This document shows, in pieces, positions 9,419 through 18,471 of a stretch of DNA of 64,000 nucleotides. Every line of letters starts with the position of its first letter. The first letter of the stretch is position 1. Made by a program: the position numbers and the translations under genes. Source of the stretch: Glaciecola siphonariae (lineage in GTDB: Bacteria; Pseudomonadota; Gammaproteobacteria; Enterobacterales; Alteromonadaceae); NCBI RefSeq assembly GCF_042652645.1, contig NZ_JBHSGU010000009.1, positions 62,001 to 126,000 on the forward strand, given 5' to 3'. The notes under the pieces were generated by a model. The model did no database searches. It had not been told where the DNA came from and worked only from the letters and a program-made list of their open reading frames with translations.

Positions 9419-9949
9419 TTACTTGCGTTGACGACGTAGCAACACACCACCGATTGCAAGCGTTAGCAATGCAATAGTAGCCGGTGCTGATACACGTGCT
9501 TCACCTAACTGTACGTCTGCTGAGAAGAAAACAAATCCTGCAGGCGAAAAGATGTCGATGAAGTTGCCGAACGGGTCGAAGGTATCAAAAATGAACTGAT
9601 AGCTCCAATCGTCAAAGCCGTTTTCTTGCACGTCAAGCGCGAAAAACTCTATACCAGCAGATAAGTCAGCCGTATCAATTGCTACTTGGAAATCGAACTG
9701 AGTGAACGCAGGCGTTGGCAAACCGAACAATTCAATGCTAAACAAAGAAATGCCGCTATCAAATCCTGAGTCAACTATGTCACCGCTATTTGCAAGCGTC
9801 TGCGTAAGTTCAACTTCAATAGTGCCAAATGTAAAACCATCTACAATGATGTCTTGCGTTATAACAACTGCGTTTGCTGCAAAAGATGATGCGAACAAAA
9901 GGCTCGTTGCAAGGATGGCGTTACTTACTAATTTTTTTAGAGACTTCAT
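9419..9949 (-). CDS. PEP-CTERM-like secreted protein
   Basis: A 176-residue protein with an N-terminal signal peptide (cleavage near ANA, residue 27), an acidic aromatic-rich body without a recognised domain, and a C-terminal sorting tail: a short VSAPAT motif, a hydrophobic helix and a basic end (LLRRQRK). Exosortase substrates have this architecture. The canonical PEP triplet is replaced by APA, as is common in Alteromonadales. It would be processed at the inner membrane and displayed or released. The gene starts 60 bases after the stop of the subtilase gene in the same direction, so the two may be cotranscribed. No exosortase gene is in the window. Confidence 0.8.
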   Translation of the reverse strand: MKSLKKLVSNAILATSLLFASSFAANAVVITQDIIVDGFTFGTIEVELTQTLANSGDIVDSGFDSGISLFSIELFGLPTPAFTQFDFQVAIDTADLSAGIEFFALDVQENGFDDWSYQFIFDTFDPFGNFIDIFSPAGFVFFSADVQLGEARVSAPATIALLTLAIGGVLLRRQRK

Positions 9950-10009
9950 ATATACTTCCTCTTATTTATATAAATATTCCGAGGCGATAATCGCCCCGGA
10001 ATTCTCTGA

Positions 10010-13000
10010 TTATGGTTGTACTTCTAGTACAGTTGTTCCTTGAGACTCGCCCTCTGCATCAAAGTATTCGATAGTACCCATGTAAAGTGCTTCAGGGTTC
10101 AAGCCACGAGTTCTAATACTGATGTTTTGGAATCGACCTTCAACCGCTCTTCTTGAAGCAGTGATGCGTGTAGTGCTTTCTACGCCATCAGTGATCCAAG
10201 TAGCAACGGTGTAATCAACTGAATCTGCGCCTTGGGTGTCTACGCCTTGAGCAAACAAGATGTAAAGTGCACCTGGGTCAGCAGGATCGTTAGGTACTGG
10301 ATTAACCAAGATGATCTCTTCGTTTGAGTCTGGGTTGGTTGAAGACTCTACAAAAGAACAGCTAAAGGCTACACAGCGATACACTAACAAGTCTACGTTT
10401 GCATCTGGGTTGCTTACCAACTCATTTACTAACGTAAAGCGCATTAGTGTCGTTCCTTCTCTAATTCTTAAGAATGTAGAGGTTGGAACGTTAGCACCGA
10501 AGTTAAACGCGCCTGGGTTAGAGATTGCACTGCTTTCGATACCGGCAGCAGGAACAAGACCAGCATATTCCATTGTAAACGCACCTGAGTAGAGAGTTTC
10601 TACGAAGGTTTGTCCACGGCCGCGGTTAAGCGATAGTGAAAGGGTTTCTGGTACAGCAATCGTGTTGATTGCGGCTGGGTTTACAGCGATTGGGCTGCGA
10701 ACGTTAATACCGTTATCACCTTCAAGCGTAACTGCACCAAACGCAAATTGCTCTGGTACAAACTCACCTGGTACACGCTCAAATGTTAGGGCGTAGCTAG
10801 CGGTGCCGTTAGGCGCAACAGTAACTAGACCGTCTTCAGTTTGAACGCCTTCAGAATCGAAGGTAGCAACTGTTACAGCAATACCAGTAGGTGCTTCAAC
10901 AGATACTGTATATACACCACCATCGCCAGTAACGTCAGTTACGGTACGAGTGATAGTTTCTGGTTCTTCAAGTGTACCAATAGCAATTGAAGGATAGTTC
11001 AATTGACTTGCGTCAGTTGCAAATCCATCAGCCTCTAAATCTGCACAGGTAGTTTCAGCTAAAGTAGATACTAAACCTGCTTCGCCTTGACCACATAAGA
11101 AACCAAGGTAGTCGCCTAAGTTTGCATTATATACAAGACCTGGGTTCATCGCTGGTACTGGGTCAACATGACCTGCACCAAAGTCAAACGGGTCAGCTGG
11201 CGTCTCACCATCTTCTTTTACAACATTCTGACGAGCAGTTGTCATAATCGCAGATTTGATTTGGGCCGGCGTCCAGTCTGGGTATTGACCAGATAATAAG
11301 GCTGCCATACCTGCAATGTGCGGGCTAGACATTGATGTACCTTGCAAGTATGCAAAGTTCTCACCTTGTGGGTTACCACCAAAGTTAAGCTGTTCTGGGC
11401 TTGATGCCGCTAAGATACGAACGCCTGGAGCGGTAATATCAGGCTTGATGATGTCATTCGTCTGCGTGTTCACGCCACGAGATGAGAAACCAGCCATGAT
11501 GTTACCCACTTCTGTAATGGTGCCAGAATCTGGAGTAAGCGTCATTGTTACGTTAGTGGTTTCTGCTTCAACACTTGCAGACAATAGCAAGCCGTCAGAG
11601 TTAGTCACCATTACGCCAGGAATAGTAATACCTGTACCGTCGCCGCCCATCGCAGTTGGTGTGCGCGCGTCAGAGTATACAACTACGCCCACAGCCCCTG
11701 CGTCTTGTGCGCCTAAAATCTTGGTTGAGAAGTTACATGCACCGCGAGCGATTAATGCAATCTTTCCAGCTAAGGCTTCAGGATTAGTGATAGGGTCACA
11801 CGCTAATAGTGGCTCTGCTAGCGCTAAGTCACCCGTTAGACCTTCTGCAGGGATAGGAGCAGTGATTTGACCTGGTAGAGAGAATAAAGTCTCAGAACCT
11901 ACATTACCGCTGTTGATTTCAAGCTCTGTTCCGATTAGTGCAGATTCGCCGTCATAGGTAGATGCAGCTACAGTGGCCACCCAAGGAGCGATGTTGCTTA
12001 CTGTTGCAGCAGCAGGACCGCTGTTACCGCCAGAACCAGAGAAGAACACGCCAGCATCGGCAGCACGAAGCGCTGCGTTGTATACGGGTGAGTTAATTGC
12101 TTGAGAGTTACCAATTGAATAGTTAAGCACGTCTACGCCGTCAACTACTGCTTGGTCGATTGCCGCCATGCTGTCGCCGAAGAAACAACCGCGTTCGTTT
12201 ACGCCTTCAGGGCTTACGTAGTTAGCATTCCAACATACTTTGTATGCAGCAACGCGAGCGCGTGGAGCGATTCCGGAAACTGTGCCCACGTCAGCACCGC
12301 TTAATACAGCAGTAACGCCAGCATTACCTGCCGCAGTTGAGGCCGTGTGGCTACCGTGACCGTCTGCGTCTCTAGGAGAAGCGAATTCGCCTAGGTCAAA
12401 ACGCATTTCGTATACGCTAGAGAAAGATGTACCGAAGTAACGAGCACCAATCAGTTTGTTGTTACATGTAAATTCGTCAACCGGCGCAGTTTCGTCGTTA
12501 TATACAACGTTACCCGCATCATCAACGAATTGACCAACAGAACCTACGTTACACTCTCCTGCCCAACCTTCTGGCGCAGGACCGTAAGCGAGCTCTTCAA
12601 CAGATGGGTCCTCGCCAAAAGACATATTTTCTGGCCAGATACCTGAATCTAAAATACCAACAATAACGTCTTCGCCTTTAATGCCGAGCGTGTGTTGACC
12701 GTCTGGACCTGTAAGACCTAAAAAGGCTGGTGTATTAGAAGTGGTAAGCGTGTGAAGCTCATCTTGGTATACAGCAGCAACGTCTGGGTGATTTTGTAGG
12801 GCAGCTAACTGCTCAGAATTTAAACGTGCTGAAAAGCCGTTGAAAGTGTGTGCATAGTTATAAAACACGTTCTCAACGCCAATTTCAGATGCAACAGCTG
12901 CTTGCTTTTCTTTAACCGCTGCAACGTAGGCCTGAATTTCAGGTGACTTAGCGTTGTAGTTGTTGCCAAAGCGCGCCACCAGCTGGTTGCTTGGAATTAA

Positions 13001-13207
13001 TTGTCCAATCTCAGATGCTTTGGCTATAGCCGGTGCACCTTTCAGCTGAATAATAAACATATCCGCTGCTGCTGGGGCAACTGGAGCCGGCCCAGTTGCA
13101 GAAAATTTGCTTGTGTCTACTTGAACTATGTTCGGTGCAGCTGAGGCAAAACAGCTTGCAACTGCAGCAGAGACAGCAATACCTGATAGGTATTTATTGA
13201 ATTTCAT
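10010..13207 (-). CDS. Secreted S8 family serine peptidase (subtilase) with PA and Fn3-like domains
   Basis: This 1065-residue protein has a signal peptide (1-23), an inhibitor-I9-like propeptide (about 50-150), and a subtilisin domain whose triad is visible as Asp in GILDSGIW (about 186), His in DGHGSHTAS (about 285) and Ser in GTSMSSPHIAG (about 624). A PA domain is inserted between His and Ser (about 455-550, with KIALIARGACNFSTK). Fibronectin-III-like segments follow (about 720 on). The layout resembles cucumisin-like subtilases and large marine exoproteases. It probably degrades extracellular protein for nutrition. No C-terminal sorting tail is seen, though a PEP-CTERM-like gene follows directly. 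Confidence 0.95.
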   Translation of the reverse strand: MKFNKYLSGIAVSAAVASCFASAAPNIVQVDTSKFSATGPAPVAPAAADMFIIQLKGAPAIAKASEIGQLIPSNQLVARFGNNYNAKSPEIQAYVAAVKEKQAAVASEIGVENVFYNYAHTFNGFSARLNSEQLAALQNHPDVAAVYQDELHTLTTSNTPAFLGLTGPDGQHTLGIKGEDVIVGILDSGIWPENMSFGEDPSVEELAYGPAPEGWAGECNVGSVGQFVDDAGNVVYNDETAPVDEFTCNNKLIGARYFGTSFSSVYEMRFDLGEFASPRDADGHGSHTASTAAGNAGVTAVLSGADVGTVSGIAPRARVAAYKVCWNANYVSPEGVNERGCFFGDSMAAIDQAVVDGVDVLNYSIGNSQAINSPVYNAALRAADAGVFFSGSGGNSGPAAATVSNIAPWVATVAASTYDGESALIGTELEINSGNVGSETLFSLPGQITAPIPAEGLTGDLALAEPLLACDPITNPEALAGKIALIARGACNFSTKILGAQDAGAVGVVVYSDARTPTAMGGDGTGITIPGVMVTNSDGLLLSASVEAETTNVTMTLTPDSGTITEVGNIMAGFSSRGVNTQTNDIIKPDITAPGVRILAASSPEQLNFGGNPQGENFAYLQGTSMSSPHIAGMAALLSGQYPDWTPAQIKSAIMTTARQNVVKEDGETPADPFDFGAGHVDPVPAMNPGLVYNANLGDYLGFLCGQGEAGLVSTLAETTCADLEADGFATDASQLNYPSIAIGTLEEPETITRTVTDVTGDGGVYTVSVEAPTGIAVTVATFDSEGVQTEDGLVTVAPNGTASYALTFERVPGEFVPEQFAFGAVTLEGDNGINVRSPIAVNPAAINTIAVPETLSLSLNRGRGQTFVETLYSGAFTMEYAGLVPAAGIESSAISNPGAFNFGANVPTSTFLRIREGTTLMRFTLVNELVSNPDANVDLLVYRCVAFSCSFVESSTNPDSNEEIILVNPVPNDPADPGALYILFAQGVDTQGADSVDYTVATWITDGVESTTRITASRRAVEGRFQNISIRTRGLNPEALYMGTIEYFDAEGESQGTTVLEVQP

Positions 13208-13632
13208 CTACTTCTCCCGTTTACATCATTTTAAACTTCAGTCGTTATACTTTCGGAATCTTGTGATTACCCAGTTGCTCGGTACAACAATCAACGTCCA
13301 ATATTTACGCTTTAGCTCATTCGTATTTTATTTATTGTTCTGAATCTGATTTTTATAATTTTTAAATCCAGACTGTACTAGAGTGCAAGTTTTGTGCCCC
13401 TAAAATAAGTGTTTATTTTGCTTAGATTTTTCAGTTGTAATTAGCTTGAATATAATGAGATTGTAAAGAAAGCTGACATTATTTTAGACGGCTGAACGTC
13501 TGTAAAGTGCTGATTTATTGAGCAATTTTATTGCGCTATTTTCTATTTAATCGAATGAGCCCAAGACCTAATTTGCCTATTCGGTTATATTAATAGAAAC
13601 ATTATAGGTAAACTTCAATCGGGGCGATGCTC
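13208..13632. promoter_or_regulatory. AT-rich divergent intergenic region
   Basis: About 425 bases without a convincing gene separate the subtilase and the Gfo/Idh/MocA gene. On the plus strand TATAAT (13451-13456) has TTTTCA 17 bases upstream (13428-13433), a fair promoter about 180 bases before the oxidoreductase. A 5-bp dyad AGACG-GCTGAA-CGTCT lies just downstream (13486-13501). I could not place a good promoter for the subtilase. Confidence 0.4.
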
Positions 13633-14631
13633 ATGGCAGAACAAACCTTAATCAGGTGGGGGCTTTTAGGCTGCGGTCATATTGCAAAAACCTTCGTCCG
13701 ATCCTTTCATGCGTCGCGTGGCAGTGAGCTATTGGCTTGTGCAGCGTCTCAGCAAAGTCGTGCAGAGGATTTTGCTGCACACTTTGGCATCCCTAAAGTG
13801 CATCAGAACTACTTGGCACTAGTGCAAGATGAGTCGCTAGATGTCATTTACATCGCGACTACCCATAATTTCCATTTTGAGCATATTATGCTGTGTTTAA
13901 AACACAACAAACACGTGCTGTGCGAAAAGCCGCTAACCGTCAACGCCGAGCAAGCGCGCAAAGTTAAGGCAGAAGCATCTAAGCGAAATTTACTTGTGGT
14001 AGAGGCCGTGTGGACGCGATTTTTACCTGCAATTAATGCGCTTAAACATATGCTTGATGCAAAGGTGATTGGACAGCTCAAATCGCTTTATGCAAATTTT
14101 AGTTTAAACCGCGTGATGAAAGACGAGCATCGTTTGTTAAATCCAGCATTAGCGGGTGGCGCACTTTTAGATTTGGGTATATACCCAATCACCTTTGCCG
14201 ACATCGTGTTCGACCAGCCCGTGGTATCTTGTAAGGCAAGTGCCGTCATGAGTCACACTGGGGTCGATGAAGTGTCTAATTACTTAGTTGCTTATGAGGG
14301 CGGGCAAACTGCTCTGCTGTCTGCAGGATTTAGGCAAAGCGCACCGATTGAGGCGATTATTTACGGTGACGCAGGCCATATAAAAGTGCCGCATTTCCTA
14401 GGTGCTCGTTCCATTGAGGTGTATGTTGATGGGCAAGCGCCTGCTACACACGATTTTCATTTTGATGATGACGAGAAGTTTCGCTTTGAAATTGAGCATG
14501 TAAATGACTGTTTAAAACGCGGCCTTCGCAGTAGTTCAATACTGCCTCTTGAAACGTCGATTCACATGCTTGCTCTCATGGATGAGCTTAGAGCGCAGTT
14601 CGGTCTGAAATACCCAGACGAGCCGGCATAA
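13633..14631 (+). CDS. Gfo/Idh/MocA family NAD(P)-dependent oxidoreductase
   Basis: About 332 residues. It has an N-terminal Rossmann fold (GLLGCGHIAKTF), the family's CEKPLTVN motif, and a C-terminal substrate domain with EAVWTRFLPA and GGALLDLGIYP. Those last motifs are those of the dihydrodiol-dehydrogenase-like branch, which acts on sugars or cyclic diols. Two in-frame ATGs are possible (13627, 13633). GGGG at 13621-13624 is 8 bases from the second and only 2 from the first, so the second is preferred. The gene stands alone between the subtilase and the metal efflux operon. The substrate is not determined. Confidence 0.88.
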   Translation: MAEQTLIRWGLLGCGHIAKTFVRSFHASRGSELLACAASQQSRAEDFAAHFGIPKVHQNYLALVQDESLDVIYIATTHNFHFEHIMLCLKHNKHVLCEKPLTVNAEQARKVKAEASKRNLLVVEAVWTRFLPAINALKHMLDAKVIGQLKSLYANFSLNRVMKDEHRLLNPALAGGALLDLGIYPITFADIVFDQPVVSCKASAVMSHTGVDEVSNYLVAYEGGQTALLSAGFRQSAPIEAIIYGDAGHIKVPHFLGARSIEVYVDGQAPATHDFHFDDDEKFRFEIEHVNDCLKRGLRSSSILPLETSIHMLALMDELRAQFGLKYPDEPA

Positions 14632-14727
14632 ATCAACACTTTATGGATGGCTTATTTTATGCTTTTATTTTATGCTTGTATTCCGAGCTTAGTTATACAG
14701 CGTAAGCCAAATCAAAAAAGGTGATCT

Positions 14728-15126
14728 CTGAAAACGCGTCTACTGCCCAGCCTAATCTGCATGCTTCTGCTACTTTCTCAAATTGCAGACGCGTTTGCGT
14801 GCAAGTCGATGCCCTGTATGAGCAATAACGCCCCGGTACCAGCAGCTATGACCGAGCACATGTCCGAGCATAGTCACCACGATATGAATGACGCAGGTGT
14901 GGAGATGGCGGATATGGCCTTATCACCAATGATGAGCATGGCCTGTGAATGTTGCGACGAGCAATGTCAATGCTTAGTAGCCTTCATGTCGATTGCAATA
15001 CTTCTCGACAGCCCTGTACAAGCGCCTTATGCGCAAAATATGTTTCAACTCCCTGATTATCAATCAAGATTTGTAGAGCTCGTCATTGCTCTGCCTCCCC
15101 GCCCGCCCAAACTTTCTTTCATTTAG
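14728..15126 (+). CDS. Small secreted Cys/His/Met-rich metal-binding protein (CopL-like), probable CTG start
   Basis: From the first ATG (14761) the product begins MLLLLSQIADAFACK, a signal peptide lacking its basic end. Extending to a CTG at 14728, with AAGGTG just upstream (14718-14723), adds KTRLLPSLIC and gives a normal signal peptide, so I take CTG as start (132 codons). The mature part is rich in Met, His and Cys (MTEHMSEHSHHDM, CECCDEQCQC), as in copper-binding leader proteins such as CopL. It sits directly before the Cus-type efflux genes. A role in copper or silver capture, or in sensing for that operon, is inferred from position and composition. Confidence 0.65.
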   Translation: MKTRLLPSLICMLLLLSQIADAFACKSMPCMSNNAPVPAAMTEHMSEHSHHDMNDAGVEMADMALSPMMSMACECCDEQCQCLVAFMSIAILLDSPVQAPYAQNMFQLPDYQSRFVELVIALPPRPPKLSFI

Positions 15127-15280
15127 CAGGCAAGTTGTGCCTGAAATTTGTGTTTGAAGACACAGTGCAGCAGCACTTGCTTACTTATATACCTGCTTGT
15201 TGCTGCGCGTTAGAGGCTTTTGAGTAATTTTATAAAGTCCTTTTTGTTCTCCTTTTAAATGAAAGTTTGAGATAACCCTT

Positions 15281-16882
15281 ATGACTTATGTTCACGATTG
15301 CCACCACGACATCACTGTTTGTAAAGTGTGTGTGTGCATTTTATTAAAGCCTTTTCGAGAAAATCTAGCGTATTGCCGTTGGTTAAAATGTGCAAAAGAG
15401 CTTTTTCTCATTGCATTGTTTACATTATTTGCAATGTGGCTGCCTGCTACAACCTTCGCTAGTAGTATTCACAGCAAAGAGGTTACGAGTGCGGCTGAGA
15501 GCGCCCTTGGAGTACTCAGTCTTCAGCATGCTATTGAACTAGCAAGCGCTAACGACCCATGGCTAAAAAGGAGTCAATTTGAGCAACAGGCTAGCTTAGC
15601 GCGAAGTGTTGCAGCGGCGAGTCTGCCCGACCCAAGCCTTAGTATCAGCTTGGCAAACTTACCCACCGACGGCCTGGCGTTCAATCAAGAGCCTATGACC
15701 CAATTGAAAGTTGGTCTTAGCCAAACACTCGCTCGTGGCGATAGCCTGAACATTAAGCGAGAGCAGCTTGAGGCCGTAGCCGCCCAGCAACCGTTTTTAC
15801 GACTCAATCGTAAAGCGAGCGTTGCTGTACAGGTTTCGCATTTTTACCTAGATGCGATGTTGGCAAAAATGAGTATTGCGCTTATTGAACAAGACCGTGC
15901 ATTATTTGAACAGCTTGGCGATATTGCCCAAAGCGCTTACGCTTCTGCAATAGGCGCTACGCGCCAGCAGGATGTGCTGCGCGCAGAGCTCGAACTTGTT
16001 CGCATTGAAGATAAATTGCTAGCGCTTAAAGCCAATCAAGCAAATGCTATGGCCCGTTTAAATGAGTGGCTCGCCCCCGACATGCAAAATGCTGAGCACG
16101 TTTATGAGCTCAATCAACAGAGCGCTACAGACTTAAGACATGCGTTTTATCAAAGCCCACCATGGATATTACCTGAGGCATTACCGAAGGTGTCAGTAAC
16201 GACACTTGCTTCCTTTTTGGGCCATCAAGGCCAGCATAAAAACCTCGATAATGAGGCAATCATTGCGCTAGTTAGGCAGCGCGACCAAAGCCCTCTGATT
16301 GAATTTATCTCATCTCACCCATTGGTGCTCGGCATTGAGCAAAATATTCTTGCCCAACAAAATGAAGTGGCGCTTGCTAAGGAGCAGTACAAGCCTCAGT
16401 GGGCGGTGAATGCAAGCTATGCGCATCGAGATGACGATGATATAGGTCGCAGTCGCGCAGATTTTTTGTCAATCGGCTTAAGCGTCGACCTGCCCTTGTT
16501 TCAGCAAAATCGTCAGGATCAAAGCTACAAAGCAGCGGTTAATCAGGCTGAAGCGAGCAAAACACAAAAGCGATTGGCGCTTAGAAACATGCTCGCAAAG
16601 ATTCATGCAAGTTATGCTAATTACGAGCGCTTACTTCAGCGCCAAGCGCTTTACCGCACGCGGTTTATTGTGCAAAGCGAACAAGAGGCTGAGGCCAGCT
16701 TGAGTGCATATACCAATGATGAAGGCGACTTCACCGAGGTGGTGCAAGCACGTATCGGTTTACTCAATGCCAAACTCGACGCTTTAAACATTGAGTTTGA
16801 ACTTAACAAAACAAAAATGCAGTTGGGCTACTATTTTGTTCAAGCTGCTAGCTTTTCTCACCAGCAGGAACTTCAGCCATGA
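15281..16882 (+). CDS. TolC-type outer-membrane channel of a metal RND efflux pump (CusC/CzcC-like)
   Basis: This 533-residue protein has the two OEP repeats of TolC-family factors; an early LPDPSLSISLANLPTDG and long Ala/Gln/Leu-rich helices are typical of CusC/CzcC-like members. It forms the outer-membrane tunnel for the pump encoded downstream. The N-terminus is long: about 40 residues with several Cys and His precede a hydrophobic stretch (FLIALFTLFAMWLPATTFAS) that looks like the real signal peptide. No better start codon with a ribosome site is seen, so the start is uncertain. Its stop overlaps the adaptor start (ATGA). Confidence 0.88.
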   Translation: MTYVHDCHHDITVCKVCVCILLKPFRENLAYCRWLKCAKELFLIALFTLFAMWLPATTFASSIHSKEVTSAAESALGVLSLQHAIELASANDPWLKRSQFEQQASLARSVAAASLPDPSLSISLANLPTDGLAFNQEPMTQLKVGLSQTLARGDSLNIKREQLEAVAAQQPFLRLNRKASVAVQVSHFYLDAMLAKMSIALIEQDRALFEQLGDIAQSAYASAIGATRQQDVLRAELELVRIEDKLLALKANQANAMARLNEWLAPDMQNAEHVYELNQQSATDLRHAFYQSPPWILPEALPKVSVTTLASFLGHQGQHKNLDNEAIIALVRQRDQSPLIEFISSHPLVLGIEQNILAQQNEVALAKEQYKPQWAVNASYAHRDDDDIGRSRADFLSIGLSVDLPLFQQNRQDQSYKAAVNQAEASKTQKRLALRNMLAKIHASYANYERLLQRQALYRTRFIVQSEQEAEASLSAYTNDEGDFTEVVQARIGLLNAKLDALNIEFELNKTKMQLGYYFVQAASFSHQQELQP

Positions 16883-18471
16883 GCCAATTAAACAGTCAAT
16901 TTAGCGTTCAGCAAAAGCTTGTTGCAGGTATCATATTCGGCATCATTGTTGGCGCATTAACTATGTTTGTAACGCTTTCAAACACCGATATTTTAGGTAA
17001 TTCTCCTAATAACGCTGCTGACAACATGACGCATGAGCACAACAGCGACAAGGCGAAACCTAAAGAACCCCTGTACTGGGTAGCACCAATGGACCCTAAC
17101 TTTAGACGCGACAAGCCGGGTAAGTCACCAATGGGCATGGACTTGGTGCCGGTGTATGCCAGCGATAGTCAAACCGGTAAGCAAAGCGATAGCCCCGGTA
17201 CTGTGCGCATAGATGCCAATGTAATAAACAATTTAGGCGTAAAAACGGTTACCGCCAAGCTTCGCCCGCTTAATAGCGATATTCATACAGTGGGCTTGAT
17301 TCGATACAACGAAGACACTCTCGTACACATTCATCCTCGCGTGGAAGGTTGGGTGGAAGAACTATATGTTAAAGCCGCCGGTGATTATGTAACTAAAGGT
17401 CAGGCGCTATATTCTCTTTACTCACCCGAACTGGTAAATGCACAAGAAGAGTATTTATTGGCAGTGCAACGAGGCAGTAAAGCGCTGATAAACGCAGCGC
17501 AATCGCGCCTAAGTGCACTACAAGTGCCAAGTGACGTTATTAGCAAACTCAATCAAACAAAAAAGGTTGAGCAAAAAATAGTGTTTAAGGCTGCGCAAAC
17601 TGGATTTGTCGATAACCTCAATATACGGCAAGGTTTTTTTGTTAAACCAGGAACGACATTAATGTCTATTGGTGCTCTTGACGAAGTGTGGGTAGATGCC
17701 GATGTCTTTGCGCGTGATGCCGCAAAGCTCGCCCTTGGGCAGCGAGTGAGCATGACCTTAGACTATGCCCCCGGTAAACTGTGGGAGGGCACGATTGACT
17801 ATATATATCCCTCGCTCGACAGCCAAACGCGCACACTGCGAGCACGCGTGCGATTCAACAATCCTGATTACCAACTAAAACCAAACATGTATGCCAATTT
17901 GCGTATTCATACTGAGCAAGACTCAGACGCGGTTTTGCCAAAACGTTATTTGCTAGTGCCCAGCCAAGCGGTTATTCGCACCGGACGACAAAATCGCGTT
18001 GTGCTTGCCTTAGGTGAAGGTAAATTTAAGTCGATAGAGGTGACTTTAGGTCGCATGGCGCAAGATATGATTGAGATTACGTCGGGTCTGCGAGCAGGAG
18101 ACGAGATAGTAAGTTCAGCCCAATTTTTAATTGATTCACAAAGCGCGATTGATTCAGATTTTATGCGTATGCAGCCTGCATCAAACATGCAAGACATGAG
18201 CGATGAGCCAGAATCTGTGATGGCGCAAGCCACCATTAACAAGCTTATATTTGGAGATAGCGCCGGCGAGCACAAAATCAATTTAAGTCACGAGGCCTTA
18301 GACGCTTGGAATATGCCGGCCATGACGATGGACTTCATGCTTGCCGAGACAATTGACATACAAAACTTAAGAGAAGGTATGCAGATACATGCCACCATTG
18401 TAAAGCAGCCATCAGGAATGTATGAGGTAACAGATATACACATTATGTCGCCTTCGATGGAGGGCATGTAA
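16879..18471 (+). CDS. cusB: Periplasmic adaptor of metal RND efflux pump, CusB fused to a CusF-like domain
   Basis: A 530-residue adaptor: an N-terminal membrane anchor (about 14-34), a heavy-metal-binding segment (YWVAPMDPNF...KSPMGMDLVPVY, about 66-93), hairpin/lipoyl/barrel domains with VEGWVEELYVKAAGDYV and the usual NPDYQLKPNMYANL, then a C-terminal CusF-like domain (about 455-528) with WNMPAMTMDF, the Trp-Met-Met copper/silver site. In E. coli CusF is a separate chaperone; here it is fused to the adaptor. It links CusA to the outer-membrane channel. It overlaps both neighbours (ATGA before, TAATG after), a tightly coupled operon. Confidence 0.92.
   Translation: MSQLNSQFSVQQKLVAGIIFGIIVGALTMFVTLSNTDILGNSPNNAADNMTHEHNSDKAKPKEPLYWVAPMDPNFRRDKPGKSPMGMDLVPVYASDSQTGKQSDSPGTVRIDANVINNLGVKTVTAKLRPLNSDIHTVGLIRYNEDTLVHIHPRVEGWVEELYVKAAGDYVTKGQALYSLYSPELVNAQEEYLLAVQRGSKALINAAQSRLSALQVPSDVISKLNQTKKVEQKIVFKAAQTGFVDNLNIRQGFFVKPGTTLMSIGALDEVWVDADVFARDAAKLALGQRVSMTLDYAPGKLWEGTIDYIYPSLDSQTRTLRARVRFNNPDYQLKPNMYANLRIHTEQDSDAVLPKRYLLVPSQAVIRTGRQNRVVLALGEGKFKSIEVTLGRMAQDMIEITSGLRAGDEIVSSAQFLIDSQSAIDSDFMRMQPASNMQDMSDEPESVMAQATINKLIFGDSAGEHKINLSHEALDAWNMPAMTMDFMLAETIDIQNLREGMQIHATIVKQPSGMYEVTDIHIMSPSMEGM

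Noticed and set aside
13486..13501. AGACG-GCTGAA-CGTCT hairpin as a terminator or operator
   Set aside because: The stem is only five pairs, there is no T-run and no adjacent gene end. Recorded only within the intergenic region.
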